64,000 bases of DNA from NCBI GenBank assembly GCA_963728145.1, contig CAVSJA010000005.1, positions 1 to 64,000 on the forward strand. The letters run 5' to 3'. How positions within the stretch are numbered: the stretch's first letter is position 1; every line of letters starts with the position of its first letter. Positions 18,382-27,026 of this stretch are shown one piece after another. The position numbers and the translations under genes are program-made. Origin of the DNA: CAVSJA01 sp963728145. Lineage in GTDB: Bacteria > Bacteroidota > Bacteroidia > Chitinophagales > Chitinophagaceae. Under the pieces are notes generated by a model, which had not been told where the DNA came from, searched no databases, and was given only the letters and a program-made list of their open reading frames with translations.

Positions 18382-19039
18382 TTATTTTTTGCTTTTAAAT
18401 AACCGGTAAGAATAAATGCCTGGGATTAAAACTATTAGAACGAGAGTGGCTTATAAAGACTGGTTTTAACGCTGCTTCGGGCAAAAACCAGCAAATCAGC
18501 GCAAGCACTATTCCACCTAAAAACCAAAGCTTTCCCGCCAGGTGATGCGTTTGACGCCAATTATTTTTATCATTTAGTGTCCAGGGCAATCTGATGCCCA
18601 CAAAAAAATTTGGCTTAATATTATTCATGTAGTTTCCAAGCACGGCTATGAGTAATCCAAAAAATATGAAGCTGACTTTTTTTGATATTTCCCAGGAATG
18701 CAAGGAACTAAGTATGAAGAAATAATTAAGCAAAACAAGAAAGACTGTAACTGATAACCCCATTCTATTAAAACCGGAAGCGGGTGTGTCATTTTTCACC
18801 TTTGGATCAATCTTCTTTAGGTTTCTCATTAAAAGATACAGCCCTGCAGCAGTAATTGAAACCACGATAGTGGCAATGAGCAATGTTTGCTTGCTTTGCT
18901 CTTTAATTACAAGTTCATCAAAATTGAACCGTATTATTATTGTTTCTGGCACCGAACTCCAAACTGAAAACAAATAGGCTATAGGCGATAAAGCAAACAG
19001 CAGGATTAGTACATTTAAGATCTTCTGTCTTCTTTTCAT
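18382..19039 (-). CDS. sdpI: SdpI family membrane protein (C-terminus frameshifted)
   Basis: Start chosen at ATG 19039 (MKRRQK), five bases after the sdpR stop. A DUF1648-type N-terminus (VWSSVPETIIIRFNFDE) is followed by the SdpI signature NIKPNFFVGIRLPWTLNDKNNWRQTHHLAG, with about six TM helices. As written the frame ends at 18395 with an odd tail (HSRSNSFNPRHLFLPVI). Removing one base near 18445-18449 restores a normal last helix (LVLIVLIPGIYSYRLFKSKK) and a stop at 18382. In Bacillus SdpI gives immunity to the SdpC toxin; in other phyla the role is not settled. Transcribed with sdpR. Confidence 0.87.
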
Positions 19040-19044
19040 ATAAA

Positions 19045-19308
19045 TTATTTCTTCTTGTTCTTTAATTGGAGTACCCATTGGATTAATTCATCGACAACAG
19101 TTGTATTTAACGAATAGTAAATAAACTGACCTTGTTTTACAGCTTCTACAAGACCCGCTTGTTTAAGCAGATCTAAATGATGGGAAATGCTGGGCTTGGT
19201 GATTTGAAAGTGGTCTGCTATTTCTCCAGCCGTCAAATCTCCTTTTTTAAGGAGTTCGATTATTTCCCTTCTGGTTGGGTCATTCAATGCTTTAAAAATG
19301 GTATTCAT
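19045..19308 (-). CDS. sdpR: ArsR-family autorepressor, SdpR type
   Basis: 87 residues, a single winged-helix domain: IFKALNDPTRREIIELLKKG, then the recognition helix TKPSISHHLDLLKQAGLV and the wing KQGQFIYYSLN. No metal-binding Cys pair of the ArsR/SmtB type is present, as expected for SdpR. It precedes sdpI by 5 bp, matching the two-gene sdpRI operon in which SdpR represses its own promoter until SdpI sequesters it. An inverted repeat lies just upstream of its start. Confidence 0.88.
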   Translation of the reverse strand: MNTIFKALNDPTRREIIELLKKGDLTAGEIADHFQITKPSISHHLDLLKQAGLVEAVKQGQFIYYSLNTTVVDELIQWVLQLKNKKK

Positions 19309-19312
19309 AAAG

Positions 19313-19358
19313 TAATTAGATAGTTACCTAATTATATATTTAGACAAATATCTAAATA
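19313..19358 (-). promoter_or_regulatory. Probable SdpR operator
   Basis: The perfect inverted repeat TATTTAGA-N6-TCTAAATA (19337-19344 and 19351-19358) and an adjacent TAATTA pair (19313-19318, 19329-19334) lie directly upstream of sdpR in AT-rich sequence. Position and symmetry fit an autorepressor site of a dimeric winged-helix protein; the binding protein is inferred. Confidence 0.55.
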
Positions 19359-19472
19359 CTAATTCAAATTTCCAAACTTTTTATGAAAATATTTTTGAGA
19401 CAATCTTTTAAGCCTGAAAACCGGAGTAAGTCCAAGGTTTGAATATAAACTCTGTATTATATCTTTACTCAG

Positions 19473-19580
19473 TCCCGCCAAACGCGGGAGCAGATAGGCC
19501 TGCTACTCATTCGCGCGGCGTCCGTGGCTTGCGCCAAACGCGTGCGCTAAAGCTTTGGCGCACGCGGTCAGCGCCGGCGC
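19473..19580. repeat. Cluster of GC-rich palindromes (REP-like)
   Basis: Three symmetric pieces: TCCCGC-N5-GCGGGA (19473-19489); a 28-bp near-perfect palindrome at 19539-19566 centred on AAAG/CTTT with CGCGTGCGC arms (one mismatch in 14 pairs); and GCGCCGGCGC (19571-19580). The surroundings are AT-rich, so this is a compact GC island of about 110 bp in the gap between sdpR and the hydrolase. Confidence 0.75.
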
Positions 19581-19706
19581 AAGGTAGTGTAAGCATTAAA
19601 GATGAAGCCCGAAGCAAGCCGGGTAGGACCTTATGCCCTGATGGTCAGATTGACAGCAAACAAACCATCTTCCAATACATTTTATCGGACTTATAACAGG
19701 CAAAAT

Positions 19707-20444
19707 ATGGCAACTAAAAAATGGACGATTAAAAGGATTCTAAAAACCATTTGGATAGTGTGCGGGTTAAGTTTTGCAGCATGGTTCATTTACTCTTTTC
19801 AATCTAAAGGAGTTGACGAAAGGTTTTTTCAGGATAGTGATTTGGTAAAAGTGGAGCAATCCAGCGACTATTATTCATTTACCCCAACCAACGAGTTTAA
19901 GGATGTTTTAATTTTTTATCCAGGCGGAATGGTGGATCCCAGGGCCTATGTTCCGCTTTGCAGAAGAATAGCAGATAATGACATAAAAGTGTACCTGATT
20001 AAAATGCCCTGGCGACTTGCTATTAAAGGTTATAACAAACCAAAAGAGCTGAACTTGTTTGCCGATACGAGTAAAACTTATATTCTTTCGGGACATTCTC
20101 AGGGAGCAAGAATGGCCGGACAATTTGTATATGAAAACCCATCATTGATCGGGAAATTAATACTTATAGGAAGTACTCATCCCCGTGACATCTCACTTTC
20201 TGACAGTAAAATACCCATTTTGAAAATTTACGGGTCAAAAGATGGTGTTGCTGACGAAAAATCAATAATGGAAAACAAAACAAAACTACCTGAAACCGCA
20301 AAATTTGTACGAATAAATGGAGCGAATCATTCGCAATTCGGTTATTATGGATCTCAACTAGGCGACGGCAGAGCAGAAATTAGCAGAGAACAACAACAAA
20401 CCGAAACGGTGAGAAACATAATAGAGTTTATCAACCAACAATGA
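19707..20444 (+). CDS. Membrane-anchored alpha/beta hydrolase
   Basis: About 245 residues from ATG 19707; the longer frame from 19602 reads repeat-derived sequence and is rejected. One N-terminal TM helix (about 12-30) is followed by an alpha/beta hydrolase core: LIFYPGGMVDPRAY (oxyanion), YILSGHSQGARMAGQFV (nucleophile Ser), KIYGSKDGVAD (acid) and NGANHSQFGYYG (His). The GANHSQFGxYGxQ ending is typical of an uncharacterised hydrolase group in Bacteroidota and Firmicutes. It overlaps the next gene by 4 bp (ATGA). Confidence 0.85.
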   Translation: MATKKWTIKRILKTIWIVCGLSFAAWFIYSFQSKGVDERFFQDSDLVKVEQSSDYYSFTPTNEFKDVLIFYPGGMVDPRAYVPLCRRIADNDIKVYLIKMPWRLAIKGYNKPKELNLFADTSKTYILSGHSQGARMAGQFVYENPSLIGKLILIGSTHPRDISLSDSKIPILKIYGSKDGVADEKSIMENKTKLPETAKFVRINGANHSQFGYYGSQLGDGRAEISREQQQTETVRNIIEFINQQ

Positions 20445-21019
20445 GTCCATTAAACAAGGAGAAATTAGTAGCATTAATATTTTTTGCGTTGACAATTATA
20501 TTCATAATTGTATCAATGACCAATCAGGCATTCTTTGACTGGGTATTTGACAGGCACCACAACCAATGGAGCTGGTACATACGGCCCATATTTTTATTAC
20601 CATTTTGCGTTTTTGCCTATAAACACAGTTGGGCCGGAATTTCAATAACAATATTTGCTCTTTTTACAAGCATGTTTTGGTTTAGTAAACCCGACACCGT
20701 AAGTGACGGCGTCAGGACATTCCTTCAGTTTGAGAAGGACTGGTTATATGGTGTTTGGGATTATAAAAAAATAATGCTTACAACTGCGATTCCCGTATCA
20801 TTCATCGCCCTGGGGCTTGCATTTTGGAAACGGAGTTTTTTGATGGGACTTGGGGTAATCGTTTTAATGGCCACGGGAAAAATAGTCTGGAGCATCCAAA
20901 GCGCCGGCGAATCAGGTAAATCCATTATTGTTCCTGCAATACTTGGATTAATAATTTGCTGCGGACTAATATTTTTTGGGTTCAAGCGACTTGAAAGTAA
21001 GAAAACAACGAAGCGCTAG
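20441..21019 (+). CDS. Multi-pass membrane protein, unknown family
   Basis: 192 residues with about six hydrophobic helices (LVALIFFALTIIFIIVSM, YIRPIFLLPFCVFAY, ISITIFALFTSMFWF, LTTAIPVSFIALGLAFW, LMGLGVIVLMATGKI, ILGLIICCGLIFFGF). A conserved-looking loop WYIRPIF and KPDTVSDG lies between. It starts within the stop of the hydrolase gene and its stop overlaps the next start, so the three genes at 19707-21483 form a tightly coupled operon. Function unknown. Confidence 0.65.
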   Translation: MSPLNKEKLVALIFFALTIIFIIVSMTNQAFFDWVFDRHHNQWSWYIRPIFLLPFCVFAYKHSWAGISITIFALFTSMFWFSKPDTVSDGVRTFLQFEKDWLYGVWDYKKIMLTTAIPVSFIALGLAFWKRSFLMGLGVIVLMATGKIVWSIQSAGESGKSIIVPAILGLIICCGLIFFGFKRLESKKTTKR

Positions 21020-21483
21020 TGGATTGGACAGCATTTTATAAAACAATCGGGCTTTGCTCAATTTCCATTCTTATTGAAGCTATTTCAGCTACAAAAAAGG
21101 GAAGGCAATGGTTTGATCAGTTAAAGAGACCGAAATATTCATTTCCCTTAAGTGTTTGGTATTTCGTAGGAGCAGTTTACTATATTATTTTCGGAATTAT
21201 CGCTTATCGACAATTTTCGAATAATTCAACTATTTTTTCTACTTCGATCATTTTATTGACGCTTGTAATGATACTGAACGGCCTCGGTAATTTTATTATA
21301 TTTAAATTCCATTCATTGAAATGGTTTTACCTGGTAATCTATCCATTCGGGCTTTTGTTATTGGGTTTAATTCTTGTTCTGGAACCTGTCGACAAGTTAT
21401 CTGCTGCGCTGGCTTCAGTTTATTTTCTGTGGCTTATCTATGATCTCTATTACGGTTACAATATGTGGAAGCTTAACCAATAG
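21019..21483 (+). CDS. TspO/MBR-like membrane protein
   Basis: 154 residues from a GTG that overlaps the previous TAG. Five TM helices. The motif WFDQLKRPKYSFPLSVWYFVGAVYYIIFGIIAY (~35-67) corresponds to the W-x-L-x-P-x-[FW]-x-P-P ... W-x-x-Y-x-x-x-G-x-A region of TspO, with Y instead of W at some positions. TspO proteins bind tetrapyrroles or cholesterol-like ligands. The match is partial, so this is a divergent relative. Confidence 0.65.
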   Translation: MDWTAFYKTIGLCSISILIEAISATKKGRQWFDQLKRPKYSFPLSVWYFVGAVYYIIFGIIAYRQFSNNSTIFSTSIILLTLVMILNGLGNFIIFKFHSLKWFYLVIYPFGLLLLGLILVLEPVDKLSAALASVYFLWLIYDLYYGYNMWKLNQ

Positions 21484-21661
21484 AGCCGCACCAATAATGG
21501 TTTTCTGCTGCGTTGGTTAAAGAATATATTCTCAAGACTCTGTTCCTTGAACAGCTGTGGTGCCGCTGAACGAGGAATTTCAGATAGCGCATATAATATT
21601 TACTGAATTAACTTTACTCACTCCAACCTAAGCCCCTAAATAAACTAAACCTCATTTTAAC

Positions 21662-22474
21662 TTGGGACTTCTTGCAAAATACTTCTTACTCACCTATGTC
21701 GTGTCCTGGGCCTGTTTCATTAGTGTTGTGCTACTTTCTCAAGGAACACAGGCAGCCTCGTCAGGATTAGGTGTACTTCAACAAGTATTGTTATTTCTGG
21801 GAACAATTGCTCCATCACTGGTAGCATTGTGGCTTACAACACGAACAGGCATTCCTGGACAAACACAAAATCTGCTTGATAAGATTGCCCGGTGGAAGGT
21901 GAATATAAAATGGTATTTGTTTGCCGCCGGGTTTTTGGTAATCATAAAAATCCTGGTGGCGTTTTCATATAAAATTATAACCGGGATATGGCCGCAGTTT
22001 GGACAGGAATCATGGTATATTATGATTGTTGCAGTAATATTTTCAACTCCGGTACAAGCAGGGGAAGAAATTGGTTGGCGCGGATTTGCACTTCCACGCA
22101 TGTCGGAAAGATTAGGACTTCCTGTTTCCACACTACTACTCGGAGTTTTGTGGGCGAGCTGGCATTTACCCCTTTTCTTTGTTTATGAGGCAGAAAAGTT
22201 CGGGCAGTCCTTCCCTTTGTACTTATTGCAAGTGACCGGCCTTTCGGTCGTAATGGGTTGGCTCTACTGGCGTACGCAGGGAAGCCTGCTGCTTGTCATG
22301 TTAATGCATGCTGCAGTTAATAATACTAAAAACATTGTTCCATCAGTAAATCCCGGTGTAACTAATACTTATGTAGTTAGTCATTTACTGGTTGCCTGGT
22401 TAACAATTGGTTTTCTTTGGGTTTTTGCAGTATACTGTCTCATTCGAATGCGGTCTGTCAAACTATTGGAATAA
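21662..22474 (+). CDS. CPBP family intramembrane metalloprotease (Abi/CAAX)
   Basis: 270 residues from a TTG; no ATG is available in frame upstream. About eight TM helices. All three catalytic motifs are visible: AGEEIGWRGFALPRM (EExxxR, ~138-152), LLGVLWASWHLPLF (FxxxH type with W for F, ~160-173) and LMHAAVNN (HxxxN, ~215-222). Family members process prenylated or peptide substrates or protect against bacteriocins; the substrate is unknown here. Confidence 0.88.
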   Translation: MGLLAKYFLLTYVVSWACFISVVLLSQGTQAASSGLGVLQQVLLFLGTIAPSLVALWLTTRTGIPGQTQNLLDKIARWKVNIKWYLFAAGFLVIIKILVAFSYKIITGIWPQFGQESWYIMIVAVIFSTPVQAGEEIGWRGFALPRMSERLGLPVSTLLLGVLWASWHLPLFFVYEAEKFGQSFPLYLLQVTGLSVVMGWLYWRTQGSLLLVMLMHAAVNNTKNIVPSVNPGVTNTYVVSHLLVAWLTIGFLWVFAVYCLIRMRSVKLLE

Positions 22475-22520
22475 CAAGATAGTTTGATACTGATTGAGCT
22501 AATAATCGTACGGTAACTTT

Positions 22521-22674
22521 AATAAGAAGTCCGACTTACTTTCAACACTTAAAACAACAGAACAAGAATTATTAGGTGAATGGAAAAAGTACATTCAAGA
22601 ATTATAATCGCGTTATCCATTTGAAGATGCACATGAATTGATGGAAGAGAATTATGAATCCAAAATTAATTGAG
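22521..22674 (+). pseudogene. C-terminal remnant of an unrecognised gene
   Basis: The frame reads NKKSDLLSTLKTTEQELLGE, WKKYIQEL, a TAA, then SRYPFEDAHELMEENYESKIN and TGA, ending two bases before the next ATG. It is protein-like on both sides of the stop but has no start or upstream domain. I take it as the tail of a deleted gene with a further nonsense change. Confidence 0.5.
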
Positions 22675-22675
22675 T

Positions 22676-23192
22676 ATGAGTTTTTTAATTCCTGAAGAAC
22701 TGGAAACAGAACGCTTAACCTTAAGAATGTTTCGACTGGATGATTTGTCCGATATTCATGAATATTATTCTGATCGCTGAGTGCACCAAATACACAAGCA
22801 GAAGACCACTTGAATTAAACGAAAGCTGGCAAAAAATGGCAGCGTTGGTTGGACATTGGCGATTGTATAATTATGGTTCTTATGCAATCGAGGAAAAAAA
22901 TTTAAAACGTGTGATTGGCCTCGCCGGGTTAGATTATCCCATTGATTGGCCAGAACCAGAAATTCAATGGGCACTGGTTCGAAAATTTTGGGGTAAGGGC
23001 TATGCAAGCGAAGCGACAAGGGCAGTAAAGAAAATGACAGATAAATTCCTTCCCGATTTATCGCTTATTAGTCTTATTCATCCAGAAAATCGCAATTCCA
23101 TTAATCTTGCCAAATCACTGGGCGCGGTATTTGAAAAAGAGTATTATTTCAGAGACGATACATGGCATATTTACCGGCATATTAAAATGTAA
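22676..23192 (+). CDS. GNAT family acetyltransferase (RimJ/RimL type), frameshifted
   Basis: The true start is ATG 22676 (MSFLIPEELETERLTLRMF, the classic RimJ/RimL opening). The frame hits TGA at 22778-22780 after HEYYSDR. One extra base near 22774-22778 explains it: the next frame continues ECTKYTSRRPLELNESWQKM, then YAIEEK, WALVRKFWGKGYASEATRA (acetyl-CoA motif A) and NSINLAKSLGAVFE, ending at 23192. Restored length is about 171 residues. The open frame starting at 22740 alone is misleading at its N-terminus. Confidence 0.8.
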
Positions 23193-23310
23193 TCTCATAG
23201 TAAGTACATTTTCACTCATTTCTTTTCACAAGTATCGGGTCAAGCTTACCGTTAACTCCTGCATGCTTTACCAGTTTTCTGTTTTAAGTAACTTTATTGG
23301 AAAATATACC

Positions 23311-23607
23311 ATGCCAGTATACGTAGTAAATGCATACGACATTAATGACTTTGAAACATTCAAGAACTATCCACCACGAGTTGCACCATTGCTTTTGAAA
23401 TACGGCGCGAAAATACTAGCGATGGACACAGAACCAGAAGCATTAGAAGGAAAACCTAAAACGATGAATGCAATCGTAGAATTTCCCTCAGCGGAGTCTG
23501 CCCGCAAGTTTTACAACGATCCCGAATATCAATCTTTCATTCATTTACGACACACTTCTACCTCGAATTGTACGATGATAATAGTTAAGCAATTTGAGAA
23601 TAAATAA
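23311..23607 (+). CDS. DUF1330 domain protein
   Basis: 98 residues from ATG 23311 (MPVYVVNAYDIND). DUF1330 features are the opening VYVVNAYDI, FKNYPPRVAPLLLKYGAKILAMD and IVEFPSAESARKFYNDPEYQ, a ferredoxin-like alpha/beta dimer fold related to stress-responsive barrel proteins. Residues upstream of 23311 in the longer frame overlap the GNAT gene in another frame and are not coding. Function unknown. Confidence 0.88.
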   Translation: MPVYVVNAYDINDFETFKNYPPRVAPLLLKYGAKILAMDTEPEALEGKPKTMNAIVEFPSAESARKFYNDPEYQSFIHLRHTSTSNCTMIIVKQFENK

Positions 23608-23757
23608 TTGCCAGCACAATTTGCACCGTCAAAGGCCGAATCAATCGTCTCTGTCGCAAAATGCCCCTTAATTGTCGTTCCTGCACAGCATCTATTTCTT
23701 TTTTCCTTGCCATTTTTGTGTTGTCAATTTATTTAAAGCAATTCAAACTATACAATC

Positions 23758-24156
23758 ATGGCACAGATCAATGCGTATTTGAAATTTGACGGCAACTGCA
23801 GGGAAGCAATGGGATTTTACAAAGAATGCTTTGGTGGCGAACTTTCGTTTAACACAGTTAAAGGTTCTCCTATGGAAAGCTTTATGAAACCGGAAGATGG
23901 AGATAAGATTCTGCACTCCTCGTTAGTCAGCGACAAACTGGTTTTGTTTGCTTCAGAAATGACAAAGCCAACAACTGTTGGGGATGCAATTTTCCTATGG
24001 ATTAATACAAGTGGCGATGAAGAAACAAAATCAATTTTTTCAAAACTATCCAGGGATGGTAAGGTAACTGCTGATCTGCAACCGGTCTATTGGGGAACTC
24101 TATTTGCTGCAGTTACCGATAAGTATGGACTGAACTGGTATGTTTCATCACTATAA
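23758..24156 (+). CDS. VOC family protein, PhnB-like
   Basis: 132 residues. PhnB-type pattern: INAYLKFDGNCREAMGFYKECFGGEL (1-30), SLVSDKLVLFASEM, FLWINTSGDEE and the ending WGTLFAAVTDKYGLNWYVS. The PhnB-like group of the vicinal-oxygen-chelate superfamily has no firmly known reaction. 41 bp upstream of the YdeI-like gene; probably co-transcribed. Confidence 0.9.
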   Translation: MAQINAYLKFDGNCREAMGFYKECFGGELSFNTVKGSPMESFMKPEDGDKILHSSLVSDKLVLFASEMTKPTTVGDAIFLWINTSGDEETKSIFSKLSRDGKVTADLQPVYWGTLFAAVTDKYGLNWYVSSL

Positions 24157-24197
24157 AACTTTACACCCATTAAATCAACCAAATAAAATAATAATAC

Positions 24198-24662
24198 ATG
24201 GCGTCATATCAAAAATTAAAATTCAGCACAACGCTGCTGCAAGCAGGAAAAACCGCAACAGGAATAAAAATACCAGATGAAATAATTGAAAAATTAGGCG
24301 CAGGGAAAAAACCTGCTATCAAAGTAACTATTAACAACTTTACTTATCGTAGTACAGTTGCAGTTATGGGCGGCGCTTATATGGTTGGCGTAAGCGCTGA
24401 AAACCGTGAAGGAGCTAAAGTGAAAGGCGGAGATAAAATTGATGTAGCAATTGAATTGGATACAGAAGAAAGAATTTTGGAAGTCCCGGCCGATTTTCAA
24501 AAAATCCTTAATAAAAATGTAATCGCAAAGAAAAAGTTTGACTCCCTTTCTTACAGTGGCAAGAGGGCATTGGTTGCTCCTGTTGCAAATGGCAAGACCG
24601 ACGAGACAAGAAACAAGAACATTGAAAAAGCCTTGAAAATTTTACTTTCAACCAAAAAGTGA
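24198..24662 (+). CDS. DUF1905 / YdeI-OmpD-associated domain protein
   Basis: 154 residues. The N-terminal DUF1905 domain reads KFSTTLLQAGKTATGIKIPDEII, then AVMGGAYMVGVSAENR and GGDKIDVAIELDTEER. A short C-terminal YdeI-type helix pair follows (FDSLSYSGKRALVAPVANGKTDETRNKNIEKAL). Small cytoplasmic protein often found near VOC/PhnB genes in environmental bacteria; function unknown. Confidence 0.87.
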   Translation: MASYQKLKFSTTLLQAGKTATGIKIPDEIIEKLGAGKKPAIKVTINNFTYRSTVAVMGGAYMVGVSAENREGAKVKGGDKIDVAIELDTEERILEVPADFQKILNKNVIAKKKFDSLSYSGKRALVAPVANGKTDETRNKNIEKALKILLSTKK

Positions 24663-24758
24663 AAACTGGTAATGAACCAGGATGCATTAAAACCGAGATA
24701 CAATTAAATAAAACTTTCCGGTTACTAGTTTATATTTATAGCAGATATTACTCGCAAA

Positions 24759-26105
24759 ATGAAACGCAAAGCCTTCATAAAAACCACCTCATTATTGCTC
24801 GCCGGTGGGGCATTAGCGCCATATATCTCGTGTAATTCTACAAATAAGGGAGCCATACGAAAGAACTGGGCGGGAAACTATACCTACAAAGCTAATAATT
24901 ACCACGAGCCCGCATCAGTAGAGGAGCTGCAGCAACTTGTAAAAAAAACCGGTAAACAAAAAGGACTGGGATCACGGCATTGTTTCAACGACATCGCAGA
25001 CAGCCCGGAAGCCCAGATATCTACACGGAAGCTTAATAGAATCGTGAGCCTGGACACAGGCAAGAACACGCTAACGATAGAAGGCGGTGCACGGTATGGT
25101 GATTTTGCTGCGGAACTGGATATGAAGGGGTATGCGCTGCACAATCTTGCATCTCTTCCTCACATTACCGTAGCAGGTGCATGTGCAACCGCTACACACG
25201 GTTCAGGCGTAACACTTGGTAACGTTGCCACGCGGGTGGTGGCAATGGAAATAGTTACGCCTGCTGGTGAAATCGTAAACATCGACCGGACTAACCCCGA
25301 ATTTTTTGGATTGGTGGTTGGGTTAGGCGCAATCGGCATTATAACCAAAATAACGCTTGAAGTTGAAAAGACTTTCCAGGTAAGACAAGATGTGTTTCAG
25401 GAACTTCCTCTTTCATCCCTGGAAAAACATTTTGACGAAATTATGTCGGCCGGTTACAGTGTGAGTTTATTCACGAACTGGCTCGATCAGAAGATCAGCC
25501 AGGTTTGGGTCAAGCGCCGCACAGACAATCAACTGGCCGAATTAGGAAACGATTTCTTTGGCGCGAAGGCAGCAACGAAAAATCTTCACCCCATTGTCGA
25601 GATGTCTGCAGAAAATTGCACCGACCAAATGGGCGTACCGGCACCATGGTATAACCGATTACCGCACTTTAAGATGGGATTTACGCCGAGCGGAGGGAAA
25701 GAACTTCAATCAGAGTTCTTCGTGCCACGTGGTAACGCGGTGGATTCAATTCTCGCTTTAGAAAAAAAGAAAGAACTGATTAATCCGCATTTATTAATTT
25801 CTGAAATACGCACGATAGCTGCTGATAACTTATGGATGAGTCCATGCTATCAGCAGGATTGTGTTGCCATCCACTTTACCTGGAAACAAGAACCGGATGA
25901 AGTAGGGAAGCTGATTACCATGATCGAATCTGAATTGGCTCCTTACAAAGTGAAGCCCCATTGGGGGAAATTATTTAGCATGAATCCTTCAATTATTCAT
26001 GAACGGTATGAGAAGTTTCCGGACTTCCTGGCACTCGTAAAAAAATACGATCCCGATGGAAAATTCAGGAATCATTTTCTTGATTTGAACATTTATGGAT
26101 CTTGA
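24759..26105 (+). CDS. FAD-linked oxidase of the alditol/D-arabinono-lactone oxidase family
   Basis: 448 residues. The N-terminus (MKRKAFIKTTSLLLAGGALAPYISC) looks like a lipoprotein signal. The FAD_binding_4 domain (~35-210) has GLGSRHCFN, where His is the expected covalent flavin site as in alditol oxidase, and ASLPHITVAGACATATHGSG. A C-terminal ALO domain ends HWGKLF ... RYEKFPDFLALVKKYDPDGKF. Likely oxidises sugar alcohols or lactones with O2 as acceptor; the specific substrate is not readable. Overlaps the AraC gene by 11 bp. Confidence 0.9.
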   Translation: MKRKAFIKTTSLLLAGGALAPYISCNSTNKGAIRKNWAGNYTYKANNYHEPASVEELQQLVKKTGKQKGLGSRHCFNDIADSPEAQISTRKLNRIVSLDTGKNTLTIEGGARYGDFAAELDMKGYALHNLASLPHITVAGACATATHGSGVTLGNVATRVVAMEIVTPAGEIVNIDRTNPEFFGLVVGLGAIGIITKITLEVEKTFQVRQDVFQELPLSSLEKHFDEIMSAGYSVSLFTNWLDQKISQVWVKRRTDNQLAELGNDFFGAKAATKNLHPIVEMSAENCTDQMGVPAPWYNRLPHFKMGFTPSGGKELQSEFFVPRGNAVDSILALEKKKELINPHLLISEIRTIAADNLWMSPCYQQDCVAIHFTWKQEPDEVGKLITMIESELAPYKVKPHWGKLFSMNPSIIHERYEKFPDFLALVKKYDPDGKFRNHFLDLNIYGS

Positions 26106-26544
26106 CGAAATAATGGAAAATTATCCCAAAATATACTTATACAGGCGAATAGTTCAGGCAAAACTATTCATTGATAAAAACTTTGCTGAGCCTATTGACC
26201 TTGATAATATCTCCGAAGAAGCATTTTTTTCAAAATTTCATTTCCTCCGGCAGTTCAGGAAAGTTTATGGTAAGACACCTCACCAATACCTGAAAGTTGT
26301 TCGAATTCAAAAAGCAATGGAACTTTTACGCACTGACCTACCTGTTACGGACACTTGCTATGCTGTTGGCTTTGAGAGTTTAAGTTCATTCAGCGGACTT
26401 TTCAAGCGGATTGTGGGTTTGACCCCATCTGAATTCCAGGCACAACAGCTGCAAATCAAAGCTGAGATCTTAAAAGCCCCACTGAAATTCATACCCGGCT
26501 GTTTTGCAGAAAAAAAGGGATGGACAGAAAAAGAGCAATTTTGA
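26095..26544 (+). CDS. AraC-family HTH regulator (DNA-binding domain only)
   Basis: 149 residues, almost entirely the two-HTH AraC domain: IDLDNISEEAFFSKFHFLRQFRKVYGKTPHQYLKVVRIQKAMELL then VTDTCYAVGFESLSSFSGLFKRIVGLTPSEFQ. No sensory domain is present. ATG 26095 overlaps the oxidase stop; ATG 26113 is also possible. It may control the VOC/DUF genes that follow or the oxidase in front; inference from adjacency only. Confidence 0.9.
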   Translation: MDLDEIMENYPKIYLYRRIVQAKLFIDKNFAEPIDLDNISEEAFFSKFHFLRQFRKVYGKTPHQYLKVVRIQKAMELLRTDLPVTDTCYAVGFESLSSFSGLFKRIVGLTPSEFQAQQLQIKAEILKAPLKFIPGCFAEKKGWTEKEQF

Positions 26545-26608
26545 AGAACTGACAAATAAAATCATTGCAGATTTTTGTTTCATCATTAACAATTAAAAAT
26601 CGAAAGCA

Positions 26609-27019
26609 ATGATTACAAAAATGAACCATGTCAGCATCTACGTCCTGAATCAGGACAGTGCCTACGACTTTTATGTGAACAAACTGGGGTTTAAAGTACA
26701 TACCGATGCATCAATGGGGCCAGGCATGCGTTGGCTTACCGTTTGCCCTCCGGAGCAGCCCGACTTAGAAATCACCTTGATGCCCATCACAGCCGGAATG
26801 ATGTTCACCAAAGAATCAGCAGAACAAATGCGTAATCTCGTAAAAAACGGAACTTTTGGTTTTGGAGTTTTTGAGTGCAACGACATTTATGCAACGTATG
26901 AAGAATTGAAAAGCAAGGGAGTTGAATTTAAGAAAGCCCCAAAAGAAGAATTTTACGGAATTGAAGCATTACTGACAGATGATTCAGGAAACTGGTTTTC
27001 ACTCGGACAAAAAAAATAA
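26609..27019 (+). CDS. VOC family protein (glyoxalase/bleomycin-resistance-like)
   Basis: 136 residues: MNHVSIYVLNQDSAYDFYVNKLGFKVHTDA, RWLTVCPPEQPDLEITLMP, FGFGVFECNDIYATYEELKSKGVEF and EALLTDDSGNWFSLGQ. This subgroup (long 'W.TV.PPEQPDLE' loop) is common near AraC regulators of the same size as the one upstream. The metal-binding positions include His-3 of the NHVSI motif and the late Glu. Enzyme activity unknown. Confidence 0.9.
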   Translation: MITKMNHVSIYVLNQDSAYDFYVNKLGFKVHTDASMGPGMRWLTVCPPEQPDLEITLMPITAGMMFTKESAEQMRNLVKNGTFGFGVFECNDIYATYEELKSKGVEFKKAPKEEFYGIEALLTDDSGNWFSLGQKK

Positions 27020-27026
27020 CTTAATT

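Noticed and set aside
19439..19696. Open frame upstream of the alpha/beta hydrolase
   Set aside because: Arg/Pro-rich product of the GC palindrome cluster, no start context, no family.
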